Assembly (NCBI GenBank): GCA_934101495.1
Contig: CAKORG010000029.1
Span: 1 to 10,407, forward strand
Source: an uncultured Bacilli bacterium
GTDB taxonomy: Bacteria; Bacillota_I; Bacilli_A; RF39; UBA660
DNA length: 10,407 bases
Direction of reading: 5' to 3'
The translations under genes were made by a program, and so were the position numbers. This document shows positions 6,064 to 10,407 of the stretch, in pieces; positions within the stretch are counted from its first letter, which is position 1, and each line of letters begins with the position of its first letter. The notes below the pieces were generated by a model. That model ran no database searches. It was not told where the DNA came from and was given only the letters and a program-made list of their open reading frames with translations.

Positions 6064-6447
6064 ATGAAAAATACAAAGCAAAGAAAAGTAGTTTTAGATA
6101 TTATAAATAATAGTGATAAACATTTAGATGCATTTGGAGTTTACAAGCTTGCTAGAATTAGCATACCTAATATTAGTTTAGGTACTGTTTATCGTAATTT
6201 GGGAAGTTTAGAAAGTGAAGGTGCTATACAAGTAATAATGATTGATGGAGTAAAACATTATGATAAAATTATTTCACATTATCACTTCATTTGTAAAAAA
6301 TGTCTTAAAATAATTGATATCTTTGATTTGGATATTCCAAAGCTTAAAAAATATAATGGAAATTTGGTTGATGATTATGAAATAGTTCTAAAGGGCATTT
6401 GTGAGAATTGCCAGAAGGAGGATAATTATGGAATTAAAAGGAAGTAG
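6064..6447 (+). CDS. perR: PerR, peroxide-sensing Fur-family repressor
   Basis: A 127-residue Fur-family regulator that senses H2O2 by metal-catalysed oxidation of histidines. Structural zinc cysteines are present as Cys77-x2-Cys80 and Cys113-x2-Cys116. The regulatory metal site is complete: His20 (HLDAFGVY), Asp67 (HYDK), His72 and His74 (SHYHF), and Asp85 (KIIDIF). An Asp rather than Glu at the last position marks PerR rather than Fur in Bacillus. The winged helix includes TKQRKVVLDII and the recognition helix SLGTVYRNLGSLE. The N-terminus is short, lacking ~20 residues before the TPQR-like start. The ATG at 6064 follows AGGGGG by 4 bases. The operator in its promoter suggests autoregulation. 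It overlaps rbr by 20 bases, which supports a peroxide-response role. Confidence 0.93.
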   Translation: MKNTKQRKVVLDIINNSDKHLDAFGVYKLARISIPNISLGTVYRNLGSLESEGAIQVIMIDGVKHYDKIISHYHFICKKCLKIIDIFDLDIPKLKKYNGNLVDDYEIVLKGICENCQKEDNYGIKRK

Positions 6448-6967
6448 AACTGAAGCTAATTTAATGGCAGCTTTTGCTGGAGAAAGTCAAGCTAGAAATA
6501 AGTATACTTATTATGCATCAAAGGCTAGAAAAGATGGATATGAACAAATAGCAGCAATTTTTGAGGAAACTGCTAATAATGAAAAGGAACATGCTAAAAT
6601 GTGGTTTAAGGAATTACATGGAGGAAGTGTACCTAGTACTTATGAAAATTTGGAAGATGCAGCAAATGGAGAAAACTATGAATGGACAGATATGTATGCT
6701 GAATTTGCAAAAGTAGCTCGTGAAGAAGGTTTTGATAGAATTGCATTTTTATTTGAAGGTGTAGCTAAGATTGAGAAAGCCCATGAAGAAAGATATCGTA
6801 AACTTTTAAAGAATATTGACGAAAAGCTTGTGTTTAGTAAAGACGGCGAATGTATTTGGATTTGTCGTAATTGTGGTCATATTGTGGTTGGTAAAGATGC
6901 TCCGGAAGTATGTCCAATTTGTGGTCATCCAAAAAGTTTCTTTGAATTAAAAGCAGAAAATTATTAA
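6428..6967 (+). CDS. rbr: Rubrerythrin, non-haem diiron peroxidase
   Basis: Rubrerythrin reduces hydrogen peroxide in the cytosol of anaerobes using electrons delivered through its rubredoxin domain. The 179 residues give a ferritin-like four-helix domain (1-130) with diiron ligands Glu19 (AGESQAR), Glu52-x2-His55, and Glu116-x2-His119. The acidic helix TDMYAEFAKVAREEGF (~88-103) lies between them. A C-terminal rubredoxin domain has Cys146-x2-Cys149 and Cys162-x2-Cys165. The ATG at 6428 has a near-perfect AAGGAGG (6414-6420) seven bases upstream, inside perR. The perR-rbr pair under a PerR box is a well-known anaerobe arrangement. Confidence 0.96.
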   Translation: MELKGSRTEANLMAAFAGESQARNKYTYYASKARKDGYEQIAAIFEETANNEKEHAKMWFKELHGGSVPSTYENLEDAANGENYEWTDMYAEFAKVAREEGFDRIAFLFEGVAKIEKAHEERYRKLLKNIDEKLVFSKDGECIWICRNCGHIVVGKDAPEVCPICGHPKSFFELKAENY

Positions 6968-6973
6968 AAATAC

Positions 6974-7002
6974 TAGCATTAATAAATAATTTGTGGTATA
7001 TT
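6974..7002 (+). promoter_or_regulatory. Candidate promoter of the serS T-box leader
   Basis: TG-G-TATATT gives an extended -10 (hexamer 6997-7002). The -35 position (6974-6979, TAGCAT) is poor. The start near 7009 is just upstream of the first T-box helix strand. Confidence 0.5.
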
Positions 7003-7012
7003 AGTTTTGTAA

Positions 7013-7208
7013 AAACGAAGAAAAAGGATAAGTAATTATTGATATTATATAGAGAGCTCTTGGATGGTGAAAAAGAGTTAGTAGAAATAATGAAATCTAC
7101 CTTTGGAGTTGGGTATTTGCCCCGGTTTTGGACCGTTATCAAAATAAAGTTAAATAAAGAATGGCACCGTCAGAAAAATGACTTCTTTTGGGCTATTCTT
7201 TTTGTTTT
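7013..7208 (+). promoter_or_regulatory. T-box riboswitch, tRNA-Ser responsive
   Basis: This leader senses uncharged tRNA-Ser and controls serS. Stem I closes with AAAGG (7023-7027) pairing CCTTT (7100-7104) and carries the AGAGAG element (7051-7056). Its distal arm, AGCTCTT/AAGAGTT, has the GGATGGTG loop (7062-7069). The specifier is TCT (7096-7098) followed by A, just before the closing strand, so it reads UCU serine. Two small hairpins follow: GGG/CCC near 7111-7122 and CGGT/ACCG at 7123-7135. The antiterminator pairs AAAGAA (7156-7161) with TTCTTT (7183-7188) and GTCA with TGAC around the 7-base bulge TGGCACC (7162-7168). UGGC pairs with the GCCA end of tRNA-Ser. Specifier, bulge and downstream gene agree. 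Confidence 0.9.
7156..7208 (+). terminator. Alternative terminator of the serS T-box
   Basis: AAAGAATGGC (7156-7165) can pair with GCTATTCTTT (7192-7201) over 10 positions with one G-U, followed by TTGTTTT. This uses up the same bases as the antiterminator and hides the UGGC bulge, so the two folds exclude each other. The stem is AU-rich and long-looped compared with typical T-box terminators. Confidence 0.6.
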
Positions 7209-7220
7209 GGAGGGAAAAAT

Positions 7221-8507
7221 ATGATAGATATCAAATTAATAAGAGAAAATAGGGATTTGGTTAAAGAAAATATTAAGAAAAAATTTCAAGATGAAAAACT
7301 TGGACTTGTTGATGAAGTTTACGAATATGATAAGACATATCGTGAATGTAAGATGAAAGTTGATGAACTTAGAAGTAAAAGAAATGACTTGAGTGCATCA
7401 ATTGGTAGTCTTATGCGTGAAGGTAAGAAAGATGAAGCAGAAAAAATTAAGCTAGAAGTTGGAAATATCAATAATGTAATAGCTGAATGTGAAGAAAAAG
7501 AAGAAAGACTTTCTAAGGAAATTAAAGATAGAATGCTTGTTATTCCAAATATAATTGATGCAAGTGTACCAATAGGTAAAGATGATAGTGAAAATGTTGA
7601 GGTTGAAAAATTTGGTGAACCAGTTGTTCCGGATTATGAAATTCCTTATCATGCTGATATAATCGCTAGTGTAAATGGAATGGATAAAGAAGCTGCTGGA
7701 AGAACAAGTGGAGAAGGTTTTTACTATTTGATGGGAGATATTGCAAGACTTCATGAAGCTATGCTTGCTTATGCTCGTGATTTTATGATTAAAAAAGGTT
7801 TTACTTATTGTGTACCACCATTTATGATACATAGTAGTGTTGTTACTGGTGTTATGTCTTTTCCTGAAATGGAAGCTATGATGTATAAAATAGAAGGCGA
7901 AGATTTGTATCTTATTGGTACAAGTGAACATTCAATGATAGGTAAGTTCCAAGGTCAAATGATAAAAAAAGAAGAACTACCAATTAAAATGACCTCTTAT
8001 TCACCATGCTTTAGAAAAGAAGGTGGCTCTCATGGGCTTGAAGAACGAGGTCTTTATCGTGTACATCAATTTGAAAAACAAGAAATGATTGTACTCTGTG
8101 AACCGGAAGATTCAATGGATTGGTATAATAAAATGTGGAAATATACTGTAGAAATGTTTAGAAATATGGATATACCTGTTAGACAACTCGAATGTTGTAG
8201 TGGAGATTTAGCTGATTTAAAGGTTAAATCTTGTGACATTGAAGCTTGGAGTCCTAGACAAAAGAAGTATTTTGAAGTCGGTTCTTGCTCTAACTTAGGC
8301 GATGCGCAAGCAAGAAGATTGGGTATTAGAGTTAAGGGAGAAAACGGAAACTATTATTTACATACATTAAATAATACTTGTGTTGCAACTCCGAGAGGAC
8401 TCATTGCATTAATAGAAAATAATTATCAAAAAGATGGAAGTATAAAAGTTCCAGAAGTGCTTCAACCATATATGGGAGGGTTAGAAGCGATAGTTCCTAG
8501 AAGTTAA
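7221..8507 (+). CDS. serS: Seryl-tRNA synthetase
   Basis: A class II enzyme that charges tRNA-Ser with serine in the cytosol. It has 428 residues, the normal length. The N-terminal ~105 residues (from MIDIKLIRENRDLVKENIKK) form the helical hairpin arm that grips the tRNA-Ser long variable arm. The catalytic core has the TSEHSM loop, motif 2 (FRKEGGSHGLEERGLYRVHQ, from ~264) and motif 3 near 387-415 (CVATPRGLIALIENN, KVPEVLQPYMGG). The motif 3 entry NNTCVATPRG differs from the NGSGLAVGRT form of Bacillus and E. coli, placing it in the second SerRS subtype found in some anaerobes and archaea. The ATG at 7221 follows GGAGGG by 6 bases; the in-frame ATG at 7188 lies within the T-box. Expression is controlled by the T-box leader. 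Confidence 0.96.
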   Translation: MIDIKLIRENRDLVKENIKKKFQDEKLGLVDEVYEYDKTYRECKMKVDELRSKRNDLSASIGSLMREGKKDEAEKIKLEVGNINNVIAECEEKEERLSKEIKDRMLVIPNIIDASVPIGKDDSENVEVEKFGEPVVPDYEIPYHADIIASVNGMDKEAAGRTSGEGFYYLMGDIARLHEAMLAYARDFMIKKGFTYCVPPFMIHSSVVTGVMSFPEMEAMMYKIEGEDLYLIGTSEHSMIGKFQGQMIKKEELPIKMTSYSPCFRKEGGSHGLEERGLYRVHQFEKQEMIVLCEPEDSMDWYNKMWKYTVEMFRNMDIPVRQLECCSGDLADLKVKSCDIEAWSPRQKKYFEVGSCSNLGDAQARRLGIRVKGENGNYYLHTLNNTCVATPRGLIALIENNYQKDGSIKVPEVLQPYMGGLEAIVPRS

Positions 8508-8556
8508 TTTTGAAGTTCTTTGTTAGATACTCTGACTTCTACATATATTAATAAAA

Positions 8557-8578
8557 TTACATTGACAATAAAGTGTAA
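8557..8578 (+). terminator. Possible weak serS terminator
   Basis: TTACATT (8557-8563) pairs with AGTGTAA (8572-8578) over 7 positions with one G-U. Interrupted U-rich sequence follows (ATAATTTTCTTGCTTTTTT). It is the only hairpin downstream of serS with a U-rich tail on the plus strand, but the stem is AU-rich and the tail is not adjacent. Confidence 0.35.
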
Positions 8579-8645
8579 ATAATTTTCTTGCTTTTTTGTA
8601 TACAAATGTAAATTTATTTCTTTTGATGTGTAACTTTATGGCATG

Positions 8646-8656
8646 TTTTGTCGAAA
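8646..8656 (+). promoter_or_regulatory. Spo0A-box-like site
   Basis: TTTTGTCGAAA matches the Spo0A binding consensus (core TGTCGAA with T-rich left and A right flank) with no mismatch. It lies in the serS-miaB gap, about 85 bases upstream of the candidate miaB promoter. A single site with no recognised target promoter next to it is weak evidence for real binding. Confidence 0.35.
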
Positions 8657-8730
8657 GCCTTGAAATATAAAAAAATGCTGTTAGAATGGTTAATTGAAAG
8701 CGGGTTTTGGTTAATTTTTTATTTTTTATT

Positions 8731-8811
8731 TTGTACTTATCACTTTCTCATAACTATATTCCTATTAATTAATCAAAACTCCTTTCATTAATTTGATTAT
8801 TATGATAAAAT
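8731..8811 (+). promoter_or_regulatory. Two candidate miaB promoters
   Basis: The upstream candidate has TTGTAC (8731-8736) and TATATT (8755-8760) with an 18-base spacer, giving a leader of about 70 bases. The downstream candidate is an extended -10, TG-A-TAAAAT (hexamer 8806-8811), with a poor -35 (TTTCAT, 8783-8788) and a leader of about 18 bases. Only the longer transcript would contain the hairpin that can cover the Shine-Dalgarno site. Confidence 0.4.
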
Positions 8812-8830
8812 AATGTTTCGAAAGGAAGTT
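8777..8830 (+). promoter_or_regulatory. Possible Shine-Dalgarno-hiding hairpin of miaB
   Basis: AACTCCTTTC (8777-8786) can pair with GAAAGG-A-AGTT (8820-8830) over 10 bp with one bulged A, covering the miaB ribosome site AAAGGAAG. A competing inverted repeat, TAATCAAA (8770-8777) with TTTGATTA (8792-8799), would hold the same CTCCTTTC in a loop. The two folds may be alternatives, but this is inference from pairing alone. Confidence 0.35.
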
Positions 8831-8835
8831 ATTTT

Positions 8836-10248
8836 ATGAATATACCTAATTTGGCTGTTGCTGCAGATAGAAAAAAAGTCTTAGTTAGAGAAGAAAAACT
8901 GAACATGAATATTAAACCTATTTATAAAGGTAAGAAGTATTTTTTGAGAACTTATGGTTGTCAAATGAATGTCCATGATTCAGAAGAAATTAAATATTAT
9001 TTAGAATGTTTGGGTTATGAACCGGTTGAAGAATTGGAACTTGCTGATATTGTAGTTCTTAATACGTGTGCAATCAGGGAAAATGCTAAAGATAAAGTTT
9101 TTGGTTATTTGGGACGATGTAAACATTTAAAGAAGGAAAGACCAGATTTAATTGTAGCTGTTGCTGGATGTTTAATGCAAAAACCTAGTGAAATTGAAGA
9201 AATACATAATAGGCATAAATATATTGATATAATTATTGGTACGCATAATTTAAATGAGCTTCCAAATTTAATTGAGGAAGCTAATAGTAAAAAAACCCAA
9301 AATATTGAAGTTTACTCTAATAGTGATGTTGTTTTTGAAAATGTAAAATATAATAGAGATTCTAAAATCAGTGCATGGATAAATATAATTTATGGCTGTG
9401 ACAAATTTTGTACTTATTGCATCGTTCCTTTTACTCGTGGTAGGGAAAGAAGTCGTAAGATGGAAGAAGTTCTTGAGGAAGTACGTGACTTGAAAAGGCA
9501 AGGTTATATGGAAGTTACTTTGCTTGGACAAAATGTTAATGCGTATGGAAAAGATTTGGATTTGGGTTATGACTTTGCAACACTTTTGGAAGAAGTGGCA
9601 AAAATGGGTATTCCGAGAATTAGATTTGTAACTTCACATCCATGGAATTTTACTGATAAAATGATTGATGTCATTGCAAAATATGATAATGTAATGCCTT
9701 ATGTTCATTTGCCAATTCAATCAGGTAGTGATGATATTCTTAGCAAAATGAATAGAAAATATACAATTGATGAATATAAAAAGCTTTTTGACCAAATTAA
9801 AAGTAAAGTAAAGAATGTCGCTATTACTACTGATATTATTGTTGGTTTTCCAAATGAAACTGATGAGGATTTTAAGAAAACTTTAGATATTGTAAATTAT
9901 TGCAAGTTTGATGGCGCCTATACATTTATTTTTTCACCAAGAGAGGGCACAGCTGCAGCAAGAATGGAAGATAAAATTTCAATGGAAATTAAGGAAAAAA
10001 GATTACAAGAACTAAATAATCTTGTGAATAAATATTCTTTAGAAAGTAATCAAAAGTTGGTTGGAAAAGTTGTTGAAGTTTTAGTGAATGGTATTAGTGA
10101 AAAAAATAGTAATAAAGTTTATGGTTATACTGAAACAATGAAATTAGTTAACATTGTTGGTGGAGATGAATTAATTGGTAAGATTGTGCCAGTTAAAATA
10201 ACAGATGCTAAAAGTTTTAGTTTAGATGGTGAAATTAGTCAAGGATAA
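8836..10248 (+). CDS. miaB: MiaB, tRNA methylthiotransferase
   Basis: MiaB is a radical SAM enzyme that adds a methylthio group to i6A37 of tRNAs reading UNN codons. The 470 residues contain three parts. The UPF0004/MTTase domain has auxiliary-cluster cysteines Cys42 (TYGCQMN), Cys78 (NTCAIRENA) and Cys112 (GCLMQK). The radical SAM domain has Cys188-x3-Cys192-x2-Cys195 (YGCDKFCTYCIVPFTRGRE). A C-terminal TRAM domain (~405-470) is present. The GCQMN.HDSE and IVPFTRGRERSR sequences distinguish MiaB from RimO and MtaB. The ATG at 8836 has AAAGGAAG seven bases upstream. The ~30 residues before KKYFLRTYGCQMN are typical of Bacillota MiaB. It needs two 4Fe-4S clusters, which the SUF system upstream could supply. 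Confidence 0.96.
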   Translation: MNIPNLAVAADRKKVLVREEKLNMNIKPIYKGKKYFLRTYGCQMNVHDSEEIKYYLECLGYEPVEELELADIVVLNTCAIRENAKDKVFGYLGRCKHLKKERPDLIVAVAGCLMQKPSEIEEIHNRHKYIDIIIGTHNLNELPNLIEEANSKKTQNIEVYSNSDVVFENVKYNRDSKISAWINIIYGCDKFCTYCIVPFTRGRERSRKMEEVLEEVRDLKRQGYMEVTLLGQNVNAYGKDLDLGYDFATLLEEVAKMGIPRIRFVTSHPWNFTDKMIDVIAKYDNVMPYVHLPIQSGSDDILSKMNRKYTIDEYKKLFDQIKSKVKNVAITTDIIVGFPNETDEDFKKTLDIVNYCKFDGAYTFIFSPREGTAAARMEDKISMEIKEKRLQELNNLVNKYSLESNQKLVGKVVEVLVNGISEKNSNKVYGYTETMKLVNIVGGDELIGKIVPVKITDAKSFSLDGEISQG

Positions 10249-10267
10249 ATTACTTGACTTTTTTTTT
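10237..10267 (+). terminator. Intrinsic terminator of miaB
   Basis: AGTCAAG (10237-10243) and CTTGACT (10253-10259) form a perfect 7-bp stem with a 9-base loop, followed by eight T (10260-10267). The TAA stop at 10246-10248 lies in the loop. Confidence 0.85.
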
Positions 10268-10270
10268 ATA

Positions 10271-10296
10271 ACTTTTAATCAAAAGGGACGAGCAAC
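10271..10296 (+). pseudogene. Inverted tRNA-Lys relic lacking the T arm
   Basis: The plus strand reads ACTTTTAATCAAAAGGG followed at once by ACGAGC-AAC. The first part equals the anticodon loop and 3' anticodon stem of the neighbouring minus-strand tRNA-Lys (complement of 10365-10380) with one extra A. The second equals its 3' acceptor strand (complement of 10335-10345) with a one-base gap. The 19 bases between them in the tRNA, mainly the T arm, are missing. It is therefore a partial, opposite-strand copy. Whether it is transcribed is unknown; it lies past the miaB terminator. Confidence 0.65.
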
Positions 10297-10299
10297 TAT

Positions 10300-10324
10300 A
10301 AAAAAAAAGTCCATGTGGACTTTT
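10300..10324 (-). terminator. Terminator of tRNA-Lys
   Basis: AAAAGTCC and GGACTTTT (10305-10312 with 10317-10324) form a perfect 8-bp stem with a 4-base loop. On the minus strand it is followed by a U run (A at 10300-10304, nine in all with the stem). It sits 10 bases past the encoded CCA. On the plus strand the trailing TTTTGATTTTT could also act as a weak second stop for miaB. Confidence 0.8.
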
Positions 10325-10334
10325 GATTTTTAAA

Positions 10335-10407
10335 TGGTGGCTCGTCTGGGATTCGAACCCAGGACCCTTTGATTAAAAGTCAAATGCTCTACCTACTGAG
10401 CTAACGA
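10335..10407 (-). tRNA. tRNA-Lys, anticodon TTT (5' end outside the window)
   Basis: Only about the first three bases (expected GGC) are cut off by the window end. The D arm is TAGCTCAGTAGGTAGAGC. The anticodon stem is TTTGA/TCAAA around loop CTTTTAA, giving anticodon TTT (complement at 10375-10377). The T arm is CTGGG/CCCAG with loop TTCGAAT. The acceptor 3' strand ACGAGCC pairs with the visible TCGT, followed by discriminator A and an encoded CCA (10335-10337). It reads AAA and AAG lysine codons, which are very common in this AT-rich genome. Confidence 0.96.

Larger units (their letters stand above)
8508..8835 (+). other. 328-base gap between serS and miaB, no gene found
   Basis: No ORF with a credible start and ribosome site is seen on either strand, and no known RNA family is recognised. 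The gap holds a weak hairpin (8557-8578), the palindrome TTTGTATACAAA (8597-8608), three spaced TGTAA copies, a Spo0A-box match (8646-8656), a direct repeat GGTTAATT (8687 and 8709 regions), long T runs, and the miaB control region from 8731. It is the longest stretch without a gene in the window. Confidence 0.7.

Noticed and set aside
7039..7224. A 61-residue plus-strand open frame before serS
   Set aside because: It lies entirely in the T-box leader and its bases are explained by the RNA structure.
7452..7931. A 159-residue open frame on the minus strand inside serS
   Set aside because: It is antisense to the conserved SerRS arm and core, has low-complexity Phe/Ser/Ile composition and no ribosome site.
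8624..8672. Small peptide gene beginning at an ATG in the serS-miaB gap
   Set aside because: The frame gives about 14 codons, lacks a ribosome site and has no recognisable features.
8700..8800. GAAAGGAG on the minus strand upstream of miaB, as if starting a divergent gene
   Set aside because: All nearby starts meet a stop within a few codons. The sequence is better explained as the complement to the miaB Shine-Dalgarno.
1..10407. CRISPR array, insertion sequence, phage or defence genes
   Set aside because: No spaced direct repeats, transposase, integrase or nuclease-like sequences were seen. The genes are housekeeping and closely packed.

Overview
The window comes from an AT-rich member of the Bacillota, probably an uncultured anaerobic Bacilli- or Clostridia-like gut organism. 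The reasons are: strong Shine-Dalgarno sites, tRNA genes that encode CCA, a SUF operon with the Gram-positive SufU scaffold, PerR with rubrerythrin, SpoVS, and a T-box in front of serS. TGA ends the first gene and tryptophan is read from TGG, so the standard code is used (not a Mycoplasma-type code). The lineage is inference; no species is claimed.

Layout, left to right. Bases 1-239 hold a divergent tRNA-Thr(GGT) on the minus strand with its own promoter and terminator. A plus-strand gene follows (to 1679): a long helical protein whose C-terminal ~100 residues look like a RelE/HigB-type fold. It ends in a terminator that overlaps its stop codon. From about 1695 to 5091 lies a tight five-gene operon: a CsoR-family repressor with a dyad operator inside its promoter, then sufC, a very short sufD, sufU and sufB. 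The cysteine desulfurase gene sufS, usually found between sufD and sufU, is absent. A small six-helix HdeD/DUF308-like membrane protein follows with its own extended -10 promoter, and converges on spoVS (minus strand) across a shared bidirectional hairpin.

spoVS and perR are divergent. The perR promoter carries a perfect 11-1-11 palindrome of PerR/Fur-box type, and perR overlaps rbr (rubrerythrin), giving a peroxide-defence pair. Next comes serS under a complete T-box leader: specifier UCU, a UGGC bulge matching the tRNA-Ser 3' end, and an antiterminator competing with a terminator. After a 328-base gap with a perfect Spo0A-box match and a leader that could hide the miaB Shine-Dalgarno, miaB ends in a terminator. 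The right edge is a tRNA-Lys(TTT) on the minus strand, cut by the window end, next to an inverted, T-arm-deleted copy of itself.

Taken together this is a housekeeping region centred on Fe-S chemistry: Fe-S assembly (SUF), an Fe-S enzyme (MiaB), iron-dependent peroxide sensing (PerR) and peroxide removal (rubrerythrin). No mobile element, phage, CRISPR array or defence island is seen. The most unusual points are the reduced, SufS-less SUF operon behind a CsoR-type regulator, the RelE-like fusion protein, and the tRNA-Lys quasi-palindrome.
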